Shown here: in pieces, positions 15,639 to 23,036 of the stretch
Position numbering within the stretch: the stretch's first letter is position 1
How the letters are laid out: each line of letters opens with the position of its first letter
Assembly: GCA_036655715.1 (NCBI GenBank)
Contig: JAVVPO010000022.1
Coordinates: 1 to 31,125, forward strand
Origin: JAVVPO01 sp036655715
Lineage (GTDB): Bacteria > Bacillota > Clostridia > Lachnospirales > Cellulosilyticaceae
Direction of reading: 5' to 3'
DNA length: 31,125 bases
The notes under the pieces: model-generated
What the model saw: only the letters and a program-made list of their open reading frames with translations
What the model was told of the DNA's origin: nothing
The model's database searches: none
Made by a program: the position numbers and the translations under genes

Positions 15639-15761
15639 TTAGATGCATAACTTCATATATCTATTCTTTTCCAAGCACAAATGACCAGCGCTAAAATAAA
15701 AATAGCCCCAGCTAAAAAAGAATGTATAAAATTGTACTGTTAAGTTTGATAGATATTCCAT
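15639..15761 (-). CDS. Candidate leader peptide rich in Phe, Tyr and Trp
   Basis: 40 codons from ATG 15761, with a strong ribosome site AAGGAGAATAAA. It sits between a consensus promoter and the attenuator of aroF-pheA-ridA. The centre, FYTFFFSWGYFYF, contains ten aromatic residues in thirteen. The end (MKLCI, stop TAA at 15639-15641) overlaps bases able to pair with the 5' arm of the terminator. This is the arrangement of leader peptides that sense charged tRNA in ribosome-mediated attenuation. Alternative: the +1 frame from the T-run onward encodes a hydrophobic segment (LAGAIFILALVICAWKRI), so this may be a small membrane protein with a frameshift. That frame has no start of its own. Confidence 0.6.
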   Translation of the reverse strand: MEYLSNLTVQFYTFFFSWGYFYFSAGHLCLEKNRYMKLCI

Positions 15762-15812
15762 TTTATTCTCCTTATTTATAATTTGTCATTTTATTGCTTC
15801 AAAATTAGACTT

Positions 15813-15841
15813 ATTATATATTTATAATTTTAATTTGTCAA
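15813..15841 (-). promoter_or_regulatory. Perfect-consensus promoter of the aroF operon
   Basis: Minus strand TTGACA (15836-15841), 17-base spacer, TATAAT (15813-15818): both hexamers and spacing are consensus. Start of transcription near 15805, giving a leader of roughly 280 bases before aroF. Confidence 0.85.
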
Positions 15842-15854
15842 TATTTTTAAAAAA

Positions 15855-16721
15855 TTATTTATATTCGTCTATATAGTCAGATAGTCTAGCAAATTCTTCA
15901 AGAGATAATGTTTCACCTCTCGTTGTTGCACCTATACCACTATTGTCTAAAATCTCTTTAAACTTATCTTTAGGTAGATTAAATCCGCCATTTGACATTA
16001 ATGTATTGAGTAATGTCTTTCTTCTTTGAGAAAATGCTGCCTTAATAATTCGAAGTAACTGTACTTGGCTATTCACTTGTACAGGTGGCTTATCATGTAA
16101 AACTAGTTTAATAACTGCTGATTCCACATTAGGTCTTGGCATAAAACAATTATGAGGTACATCAGTTACTAGAGAAGTTGTACAATAATAATTCATCGCT
16201 ACAGTAATGGCGCCATACTGCTTGCTTCCTGGACCAGATGCTAATCTATCTGCTACTTCTTTTTGAACCATAACAGTAATGCTCTCTATAGGCAAATTAT
16301 GCTCTAATAGACCCATGATAATTGGTGTTGTAATGTAATAAGGTAAATTAGCTACTACCTTTATTTTTTTACCTGGTGATTCTTCTTCAATTAACTTTGC
16401 AAGATCTACTTTTAGTACATCGTTATGTACTAATCTGAAGTTTTCACACTCGCCAAATTGCTCTTCTAGAATAGGGATAAGCTGCTTATCTATTTCTATT
16501 GATATAACTTTACCCGCATGTTCTATAAGCTGCTGAGTTACACTTCCTATACCTGGTCCAATTTCTAATACACAATCATCCTTGGTAATATCAGCTGCTT
16601 CAATAATTTTATCTAATACACGCGGATCTATTAAAAAGTTTTGTCCGAATTTCTTTTGAAATATAAATGGGTATTTATTTAAGATTGCCTTGGTTCCTTC
16701 AACTGTTCCTATCTTCTGCAT
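15855..16721 (-). CDS. rsmA: 16S rRNA dimethyladenosine transferase
   Basis: 288 residues; ATG follows AAAAGGAGTGAAGTTTTT. It dimethylates two adjacent adenosines (A1518 and A1519 in E. coli numbering) near the 3' end of 16S rRNA, a late step in small-subunit assembly; loss of the activity gives kasugamycin resistance in bacteria. Motifs: KKFGQNFLIDPRVLDKI, SAM loop LEIGPGIGSVTQQL, SIEIDKQLIPIL, the catalytic NLPYYITTPI, and PRPNVESAVIKL. It follows yabE as in Bacillus, but the rnmV (5S maturase) gene usually found between them is missing, and a terminator separates the two genes. Confidence 0.97.
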   Translation of the reverse strand: MQKIGTVEGTKAILNKYPFIFQKKFGQNFLIDPRVLDKIIEAADITKDDCVLEIGPGIGSVTQQLIEHAGKVISIEIDKQLIPILEEQFGECENFRLVHNDVLKVDLAKLIEEESPGKKIKVVANLPYYITTPIIMGLLEHNLPIESITVMVQKEVADRLASGPGSKQYGAITVAMNYYCTTSLVTDVPHNCFMPRPNVESAVIKLVLHDKPPVQVNSQVQLLRIIKAAFSQRRKTLLNTLMSNGGFNLPKDKFKEILDNSGIGATTRGETLSLEEFARLSDYIDEYK

Positions 16722-16782
16722 AAAAACTTCACTCCTTTTGTGTGTTCATCATAACATATTCTAAAATCATCTGTATAGCACT

Positions 16783-16816
16783 AAAAAGCTACGCTTAGTC
16801 TAAAGCGTAGCTTTTT
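16783..16816 (-). terminator. Terminator of the yabE-like gene
   Basis: Perfect 14-bp stem AAAAAGCTACGCTT / AAGCGTAGCTTTTT (16803-16816 with 16783-16796), loop TAGACT; T-rich 3' side on the minus strand. It lies 5 bases after the stop at 16821. Confidence 0.9.
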
Positions 16817-16820
16817 TTAT

Positions 16821-17843
16821 CTATTTATATCCACGTTCTTGCTGAACATCTATATCTTGCTCTTCTAATATATATACTGTCTTATTCTGTCTACCAAATT
16901 GTTTCACTTGGCTCATTGAATTGAAGTATAAATCTATGTCATTTCCATCAATTGCCCCACCTACATCTCCTGCGATAGCAATCCCATATCCATCTACATA
17001 AAGAACTGTTCCAAGTGGAATAACATTTCTATCTACTGCTACCATTCCTACGAATGTAGGCATACCACTTGCAGTTTTGTTATACCATGGATCTCCTTCT
17101 TGATGTGTATAAGCTGTCGCATTCATAGTCAGTGCTTTTTTGTACTCATAAGCTTTGCCAGTCCTAGGGTCAACAATTGTGTTTTTAGCGCCTTGTTTAA
17201 CGATTTTTTCTCTAGGTTCTTCTATAATTACTTCTTCCTTGATGGTTTCATTGACGATTTCACCACCAAAACGCACGATTTCTACTGTTTTTTCTTTGAG
17301 CCCATTTTTTCCTTCTGTACTAATTTGTGTTTCTCCCTCTTCTAAGTTTGGAGTTTCTTTCACGATTGTCTTAAAAGGAATGTCTTCTTCTATAACTTCT
17401 ACAGTAGTTTGTTTAGTCTTAACTTTTATTTCTAACGCATCTGTAATAGGTGTATCCAGTGCCGGTTCAACTATACTGTCTTCTTCTAGTTCTATGTGTC
17501 TTTTCTCTAGTAACTCTCCTACTGTTTTTTCATCAGTTTCGAAAGTTGTTATGTTCCCGTTGAACTTTATACTAACAGTTGGCTGCCACCTATCGATTGT
17601 AATTTTCATTCCAGTTTCTATTTGTGTATCTAAACTAGGTGTTACTTCGTCTTTTTCATTTAACGTGATGCCTTGTGCTTCTATTACTTCTTCTACATAA
17701 ACATCAAACGTTTCATATTCTGTTACTTTTCCATCATCTACGATGGCTACCGTTTTCGATAGTGATTCATAGGCTGTTATTGTACCCGTACCGAGCATAA
17801 ACAACGCTACAATCAACAAAGCAATTCTACTTCGATTTTTCAT
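16821..17843 (-). CDS. yabE: YabE-like surface protein with DUF348, G5 and 3D domains
   Basis: 340 residues; ATG follows GGAGGTAATC. Signal peptide or signal anchor in residues 1-26 (SRIALLIVALFMLGTGTITA). Two ubiquitin-like DUF348 repeats follow at about 29-82 (TVAIVDDGKVTEYETFDVYV) and 85-138, then a G5 domain at about 143-220 (VIEEDIPFKTIVKETPNLEE), then the C-terminal 3D domain (TMNATAYTHQEGDP, VDRNVIPLGTVLYVDGYG, GDVGGAIDGNDIDLYF) with the conserved aspartates at 293, 299, 302 and 304. The 3D fold is shared with lytic transglycosylases, so it probably cuts or remodels peptidoglycan at the cell surface, perhaps during germination or growth. Shorter than B. subtilis YabE but with the same layout and the same neighbours (tatD, rsmA). 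Confidence 0.9.
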   Translation of the reverse strand: MKNRSRIALLIVALFMLGTGTITAYESLSKTVAIVDDGKVTEYETFDVYVEEVIEAQGITLNEKDEVTPSLDTQIETGMKITIDRWQPTVSIKFNGNITTFETDEKTVGELLEKRHIELEEDSIVEPALDTPITDALEIKVKTKQTTVEVIEEDIPFKTIVKETPNLEEGETQISTEGKNGLKEKTVEIVRFGGEIVNETIKEEVIIEEPREKIVKQGAKNTIVDPRTGKAYEYKKALTMNATAYTHQEGDPWYNKTASGMPTFVGMVAVDRNVIPLGTVLYVDGYGIAIAGDVGGAIDGNDIDLYFNSMSQVKQFGRQNKTVYILEEQDIDVQQERGYK

Positions 17844-17906
17844 GATTACCTCCTTGATTTGGGCACTTTTACTTTGATACTATGTTTAGTATAGTTTTTA
17901 TTTATC

Positions 17907-17979
17907 AAAGCATTTCTTAATTCCCTCTCATCTCGTCAATCGCGCTTATCGATGCTCTATTGGAAATAAATGTATTATA
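17907..17979 (-). promoter_or_regulatory. Promoter -10 and folded leader of yabE
   Basis: Minus strand TATAAT at 17974-17979 (no good -35) would start transcription near 17967. Just after it, AGAGCAT (17952-17958) can pair with ATGCTTT (17907-17913), enclosing ATCG/CGAT pairing and a purine-rich GATGAGAGGGAAT. A second imperfect inverted repeat, CTTTGATA / TATCAAAG, follows. It may be a leader RNA; I could not match it to a known riboswitch class. Confidence 0.35.
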
Positions 17980-18344
17980 CTTTTTTGACTAATCTCATAA
18001 TGAATTGTAATACAAATTACCTAACTTATCAAGCATTTTGTAATTACTTTTTTTGGAAATTCTTGTTTTTTTATTTTTATCATCTCCTAAAACCTTTGTT
18101 TTTCAATACATATAAGTACTATTTCTTGTTTTTTTCATTTTTGCAACTTAATAGTTTTGTAATAATTAATTAATAATATTTATATGCTAGTATATGATTT
18201 TTAGCACTAGTTTGTATTATTTTTCTTTTAATTCTTTTATATTTTAGACTTTACACCTACTTTTTATACATATGCCTATTTTTTTTATAGTTTTAAACAT
18301 TAATTTTATTTTTATCTAGTTTAGTAATACTATATTTTTTGTTT
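17980..18344. other. Very AT-rich spacer upstream of yabE
   Basis: About 365 bases with long T-runs on the plus strand. No ORF with a ribosome site and no repeat or structured element that I can support. Confidence 0.5.
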
Positions 18345-18387
18345 CAAAAAAACACACCAACCCAACTAGAAAGGTTACTGTGTTTTT
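18345..18387 (-). terminator. Terminator after tatD
   Basis: Minus strand stem AAAAACACA / TGTGTTTTT (18379-18387 with 18348-18356), extended inward by about five more pairs after one mismatch, then a T-run. It lies 9 bases after the tatD stop. Confidence 0.8.
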
Positions 18388-18395
18388 AGACAGTT

Positions 18396-19157
18396 TTATG
18401 TTATTTTAAATAACTTTTTAGCATTATAGCTTGTAATATTGGAAACCTCTTGGACAGATATATTCTTTATTTCTGCTATTTTGTCAACTACATGACTTAA
18501 ATGAGAAGAGTCATTGCGTTTCCCTCTATGTGGTACTGGCGTTAAATAAGGACAGTCTGTCTCTATTAATATAGATTCCAAAGGTATAGCGTCTACTACC
18601 TCTACTGTCTTTCTAGCATTTTTAAAAGTAACAGCTCCACCTATCCCAATATAAAATCCTTTTTTCACATATTCTTTTGCTAGCTCTTTACTTCCAGCAA
18701 AGCAGTGAATAACTCCTTGTTGTATTCCACTAGCTGTAATCATGTCAAAAGTCTCTTGACAAGCATCTCTACTATGGATAACTACAGGAAAATTTAGCTC
18801 TTTCGCTAATTCCAATTGAATACTGAACCATTTTCTTTGCAATTCTCTCGGCGCAAAGTCATAGTAGTAGTCTAATCCAATCTCGCCGACTGCCACAACC
18901 TTGGCATTTTTAGCAAGCTCTCTTAAAATACCTATATCTTTTTCAGTCATACTCTCTACTTCATGTGGATGCACCCCTACTGTAGCGTAAATATACTTAT
19001 ATGTATTAGCCAACTCCACACTAGTATATGCTGATTCCATACTAGCTGCTGCATTAACCACATAATCCACACCCTCTAAAGGTAATCGCCCTAATAATTC
19101 TACTCTATCCTCATCAAATCTTTCATCATCATAATGTGCATGTGAATCAAAATACAT
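18396..19157 (-). CDS. tatD: TatD family metal-dependent DNase/hydrolase
   Basis: 253 residues from ATG 19157, preceded by GGGAGGTAATT; the frame runs open to 19193 but lacks a better site. The start overlaps the end of the upstream nucleotidase gene by 11 bases, suggesting coupling. TIM-barrel metal site residues are visible: MYFDSHAHYDDERF (HxH), VGEIGLDYYYDF (Glu), FPVVIHSRDA, GVIHCFAGS, and ILIETDCPYLTPVPHRGKRN. TatD proteins act as 3'-5' exonucleases or similar metal hydrolases in DNA repair and quality control. It sits in the metG-tatD-yabE-rsmA order of Gram-positives, although other genes here separate it from metG. Confidence 0.94.
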   Translation of the reverse strand: MYFDSHAHYDDERFDEDRVELLGRLPLEGVDYVVNAAASMESAYTSVELANTYKYIYATVGVHPHEVESMTEKDIGILRELAKNAKVVAVGEIGLDYYYDFAPRELQRKWFSIQLELAKELNFPVVIHSRDACQETFDMITASGIQQGVIHCFAGSKELAKEYVKKGFYIGIGGAVTFKNARKTVEVVDAIPLESILIETDCPYLTPVPHRGKRNDSSHLSHVVDKIAEIKNISVQEVSNITSYNAKKLFKIT

Positions 19158-19749
19158 AATTACCTCCCTGATTTTCATCGAAATAGCTCTCACTTAAATC
19201 TGCATAACACTCATTCATAATTAAAATTTCGAATTCTTTCCAGCTTCCTATCCTTTGAAATTCTTTACCTTCTAATTTATTATGTGGTCTATCAAAGATA
19301 ATAGGTACTCCTCCCGATTTAGCGAACGCCCTAATATTATGCATCCCATCATCTAATAGATAATCTCCTCTTATCATGTGTTTAGCCGAAGATACTATAA
19401 TATTACTTTGTGGTAAAAAGGCCATATGTTCCTTTATCCATTCATATTTTGCTTCCACAGTTCTTGGATGTGCTGCTGTTACAATATACATCTCAAATAA
19501 ATTACTTCTATATAATCTTTCAAAAGTTTCTATAGCATCCTTTACTGGTTCTAAATCTTTAAACAAGTCAGGTTCATGCATAACTGTCATTATTTCTTCT
19601 CCAAATATAGAAATCAAATTCCAAGAATTACACTCACTTGCTTTAAAACTAGTTCCGTATTTATTGTTAAAAGCTGTAACAACAGCTACAATATATTCTA
19701 CCAATACATCATCTTGATCTATAAGGAGAATTGGTTTATTCGAAGACAT
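19147..19749 (-). CDS. HAD-type 5'(3')-deoxyribonucleotidase-like protein
   Basis: 200 residues; ATG follows AGAGGTGAAGAT. It resembles the NT5C/deoxyribonucleotidase group of HAD phosphatases: the nucleophile motif LIDQDDVLVEYI near residue 10 (DxD present, though DxDGV is usual), then VEYIVAVVTAFNNKYGTSFK, the second motif YIVTAAHPRTVEAKYEWIKE, and motif III/IV GDYLLDDGMHNI. Such enzymes remove the phosphate from (deoxy)nucleoside monophosphates. The insert after the first motif and the overall length fit. It overlaps tatD and probably shares its transcript; cleaning up nucleotides together with a DNase is a plausible but unproven link. Confidence 0.75.
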   Translation of the reverse strand: MSSNKPILLIDQDDVLVEYIVAVVTAFNNKYGTSFKASECNSWNLISIFGEEIMTVMHEPDLFKDLEPVKDAIETFERLYRSNLFEMYIVTAAHPRTVEAKYEWIKEHMAFLPQSNIIVSSAKHMIRGDYLLDDGMHNIRAFAKSGGVPIIFDRPHNKLEGKEFQRIGSWKEFEILIMNECYADLSESYFDENQGGNYVF

Positions 19750-19809
19750 ATCTTCACCTCTTTTAAGTTTTATATGAATTTTTAGTGTAGTATATTTTAT
19801 TAGGTTTTA

Positions 19810-19998
19810 TCAAATCTTGTTCATCCTATCTAACATCTCTTTTAGTTCTTTAATCTCTTTCCTTAAATCTTCTATTTTTCTCTCTAAGTTGCCCACACTT
19901 CGTGTATAAGGACTATCTTTGAGAGGTGTTTCTAATGTAGCAAGTATAGATTGTTTAAGTCTTATCTTATCTTTTATCTCATTATAAATAATACACAT
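19810..19998 (-). CDS. Small coiled-coil protein, unknown
   Basis: 62 residues, rich in Lys and Glu. The C-terminal half (VGNLERKIEDLRKEIKELKE, then MLDRMNKI) has leucine/isoleucine at heptad positions and should form a coiled coil. It begins 10 bases after the MATE stop. The GGGAG upstream touches the ATG, which is too close for a normal ribosome site, so the true start may be a rare codon a little further in, or the frame may be translated by coupling. No family recognised. Low but real support from the heptads and position. Confidence 0.5.
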   Translation of the reverse strand: MCIIYNEIKDKIRLKQSILATLETPLKDSPYTRSVGNLERKIEDLRKEIKELKEMLDRMNKI

Positions 19999-20008
19999 CT
20001 CCCTATTA

Positions 20009-21349
20009 CTACTTAATTATTTTTAAATCTTTCCTTCTTTCTATCATAACAATAATAAGCAGTACAAATATAGAGGTAATGTCTGCTAAACACTGTGAGA
20101 AAAATACACCCTCTACACCCATTATAGACGGAAGTACAAGTGAAAATAATATCTGTAAAACACAAGCTCTAGTTATAGTGACTATATTCGCTTGCAAATT
20201 CTTCATAACGGACTGATAATAGGCTCCCATAGAAAAGATAATCCCTATAGCCGGAAGTCCTGCACAGTAGATTAATATTCTTCTATAAGCTATATCTAGA
20301 GTTGCTCCTTCTAAACCAAATATACTGATAATAGGGTATCCCCATATCCACAATATACTATAACAAACGAGTCCTAGTATAAAACAAGCCACAATCGTTG
20401 TTGTTAGAATTTTCTTCATCCGTACAAATAACTCCGCTCCGTAGTGATAGCCTATTAGTGGTTGCATACCTTGTGCAATGCCTAACGCTACTTGTGTATA
20501 AAGTGAGATGATATAGCCTGATACCGAATAAATAGCTACATCTGTTGTCGTTCCATATGTATAAATAATATTGTTTTGTATCAATAGAACTATCCCTATA
20601 GAAATCTGCATAGCAAAAGATACAAATCCTATCTTAAAGATAGACTTTAATATCCCTTTATTTATATTAAAATTAACCTTCTTTAACTTAATGTTTGCTT
20701 TACCATATACAAAATAATACAAACCACACAGAGTAGATAGCAGAATTCCTGCACCTGTAGCTAATGCTGCACCTTTTACGCCCCATCCCAGTACCATGAC
20801 AAATAACCAATCTAAGATAATGTTTCCTACCGCACCTACACCTACCATAATCATAGATAATTTTGGATTTCCATCCGCCCTTACAATAGGATTGAATGTT
20901 GTTGATAAAATATACGGTATCGCCAACAAGTAGATAATAATATAGTAGTCTTTTGTATACTGAAATGTATCTTCAGTTGCCCCTAATATACGTACTACTG
21001 TATCCGCAGTTAATATTCCTCCTATAGTCAGGATAGTTCCTATAATAATGCATGCTTTAAACACTGTTCCTAATATCTTCTCTGCCTCTGCATGCTGTTT
21101 TTGTCCTAAATGTATCGATATCATGCTACTTGCACCTATGCCTAACATAGATCCTATCCCTAATATAACCGTTACAGCTGGCCATGCTAGGTTTATACTT
21201 GCAAGTCCAGCTTCTCCCACACTTTGTCCAACAAATATGCCATCTACCATAGTATAGAGTGCATTAAACAGCACACCCACTACTGATGCTACAACAAAAT
21301 GAGACCAAACTTTGAATACATTTTCCTTTAAAATACTTTCTACATTCAT
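20009..21349 (-). CDS. MATE family efflux transporter
   Basis: 446 residues with about twelve membrane segments in two similar halves, as usual for MATE proteins. The start follows AGGAGAGGTGAAAGA. Family marks: VWSHFVVASVVGVLFNALYT, MVDGIFVGQSVGEAGLASIN, GASSMISIHLGQKQHAEAEK at the first cytoplasmic loop, and in the second half GIAQGMQPLIGYHYGA. The sequence is closest in style to MepA/NorM-type Firmicute exporters, which use an Na+ or H+ gradient to push out cationic drugs or metabolites. The substrate is unknown. It is transcribed away from the GH18 gene, and probably leads a transcript with the coiled-coil, nucleotidase and tatD genes. Confidence 0.9.
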   Translation of the reverse strand: MNVESILKENVFKVWSHFVVASVVGVLFNALYTMVDGIFVGQSVGEAGLASINLAWPAVTVILGIGSMLGIGASSMISIHLGQKQHAEAEKILGTVFKACIIIGTILTIGGILTADTVVRILGATEDTFQYTKDYYIIIYLLAIPYILSTTFNPIVRADGNPKLSMIMVGVGAVGNIILDWLFVMVLGWGVKGAALATGAGILLSTLCGLYYFVYGKANIKLKKVNFNINKGILKSIFKIGFVSFAMQISIGIVLLIQNNIIYTYGTTTDVAIYSVSGYIISLYTQVALGIAQGMQPLIGYHYGAELFVRMKKILTTTIVACFILGLVCYSILWIWGYPIISIFGLEGATLDIAYRRILIYCAGLPAIGIIFSMGAYYQSVMKNLQANIVTITRACVLQILFSLVLPSIMGVEGVFFSQCLADITSIFVLLIIVMIERRKDLKIIK

Positions 21350-21506
21350 TCTTTCACCTCTCCTGTTGGCAATTATATAGCATAATATTTACGTGGTCAA
21401 AACAATTTACATATATTTTTTATATTTTTTTATGCTGACAAGCAACTCTTAAGATTTACTGCAATATGATTATATATAACATATTTTTCCAAAAGGAGTT
21501 GTTGAA

Positions 21507-22886
21507 ATGTCTCGTCTTCCTCAAATAGGTGATCAAATCGCTAATGTACCCACTACCACTGAAGACAATTGGGCAGTTGTCCTTATCGAACCAAACTCTT
21601 CTCACTCTGCTAAACATAGATACCTTACTCGTAGCACTAACTTGTTTGAACAAAACAACATAGACTTTATAACCTTTGAAGAGGATTGTAATGACACTTG
21701 TTTGTTCATTATCGATCCTTTAAAAATAGTTAGAGCTGTGCTTTATGACTCTGAAAATAATTCTATTAATTCTTCTCAAATAGTTAGTATCATTAATTCC
21801 TTGAAGCCTTCTCTCCGCCCGCAAATTAATAGCCTCGAAAACAGTCCTCCTGGTTTCAATCCTGAATGCCCTACATTAAAGCCTATCGTCGGTGAATATG
21901 TCCTGGGCAATCCTCAAAATGTAGATCCACTGCTTCTTGATTTTGCTATCTATGCCTTTGCTCTTATTCAACCTAATGGTACTTTCCAAGTTTACTCTGA
22001 ACGCTATCTTAAAGAACTCGCTAATTTAAGAACCACTAACCCTAAGCTAAAAGTTATTATGGCTATAGGTGGTTGGGGTAATGATGGTTTCTCCGATGCA
22101 GCACTTACACCAACATCCAGATATGCTTTTGCTCGCGAAGCTCAAAGATGGGTTAACCGATTTAATCTTGACGGTGTTGACCTTGATTGGGAATATCCGG
22201 GTTCTAGTGCTGCTGGCATCAAATCTCGTCCTCAAGATGGTGAGAACTTTACTTTACTCATTCAAGCACTTAGAGATGTATTAGGTCCTGAAGCTTGGAT
22301 TAGTGTAGCCGGTATTGCAGATAATAGTTATGTTAGGACAGTACAAATTGATGAGATTGCACCTCTTATAACTCACTTTAACCTTATGAGTTATGACTTT
22401 ACTGCAGGTGAATCCGGAGCTAACGGCAGTAAACATCAATCTAATTTATTTGACTCTGATCTTGCCCTTAATAATATCAGTGTTGAACTATATATTAATA
22501 ACCTTCTAGATGCAGGTATGCCTCCAGAAAAAATTCTTGTAGGTATTCCTTTCTATGGTAGACGCGGCGCTACCTTCACAAGAACCTTTGATGAGATAAG
22601 GAAGAACTATCTTAACAAAAATGGCTATAAAGTTCTTTGGGATAACGTAGCTAAAGCGCCTTACATCGTTGATCCTTCTGGAAAATTTTTCTTGTCTTTT
22701 GATAATGCCCTTTCTATCTATTATAAAGGACAATATATCTATGATAACTGCTTAGGTGGTATGTTTAGTTGGCAATCAAGTTTTGATCAAGCAAATATTT
22801 TAGCGAGTTATATGAATACTGCTATTGATAACCCTGCTGAACTAGAAGATATTCTATCTGAATCTTATTATGGCCCTAATTCTTAA
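21507..22886 (+). CDS. Glycoside hydrolase family 18 protein (chitinase-like) without a signal peptide
   Basis: 459 residues; ATG follows AAAAGGAGTTGTTGAA. Residues about 125-450 form a GH18 barrel: KPIVGEYVLGNPQNVDPLLL, VIMAIGGWGNDGFS and the catalytic DGVDLDWEYPG with Asp222, Asp225, Asp227 and the acid Glu229, later HFNLMSYDFTAGES, ILVGIPFYGRRGATF and CLGGMFSWQSSFD. The family cleaves beta-1,4-linked N-acetylglucosamine polymers (chitin, or peptidoglycan glycan). Residues 1-120 are a separate N-terminal region I cannot assign, with no signal peptide. A cytosolic or forespore/mother-cell enzyme, for example in the spore coat, fits this better than chitin feeding, but that is inference. It stands alone between the MATE gene and metG. 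Confidence 0.88.
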   Translation: MSRLPQIGDQIANVPTTTEDNWAVVLIEPNSSHSAKHRYLTRSTNLFEQNNIDFITFEEDCNDTCLFIIDPLKIVRAVLYDSENNSINSSQIVSIINSLKPSLRPQINSLENSPPGFNPECPTLKPIVGEYVLGNPQNVDPLLLDFAIYAFALIQPNGTFQVYSERYLKELANLRTTNPKLKVIMAIGGWGNDGFSDAALTPTSRYAFAREAQRWVNRFNLDGVDLDWEYPGSSAAGIKSRPQDGENFTLLIQALRDVLGPEAWISVAGIADNSYVRTVQIDEIAPLITHFNLMSYDFTAGESGANGSKHQSNLFDSDLALNNISVELYINNLLDAGMPPEKILVGIPFYGRRGATFTRTFDEIRKNYLNKNGYKVLWDNVAKAPYIVDPSGKFFLSFDNALSIYYKGQYIYDNCLGGMFSWQSSFDQANILASYMNTAIDNPAELEDILSESYYGPNS

Positions 22887-22905
22887 TCATTAGCTTCATA
22901 ATACA

Positions 22906-22969
22906 AAAGAGGTCTATAGCACATAGATTAACTCAAAACGAGTTATTTCTATATACTATAAACCTCTTT
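22906..22969 (+). terminator. Large hairpin terminator between the GH18 gene and metG
   Basis: Outer stem AAAGAGGT-C-TATAG / CTATA-A-ACCTCTTT (22906-22919 with 22956-22969, one mismatch) encloses a second hairpin TAACTC / GAGTTA. It may serve both convergent genes; T-runs are modest on either side. Confidence 0.65.
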
Positions 22970-23036
22970 CTTCTATATATAAGTTACTTTACTTTCTTAA
23001 TCTCATACTTTAGCTTGTACTTAATTATTACTTTAA

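Noticed and set aside
17907..17960. c-di-AMP (ydaO) riboswitch before yabE
   Set aside because: The known conserved core is not visible; the region is kept only as an unassigned structured leader.
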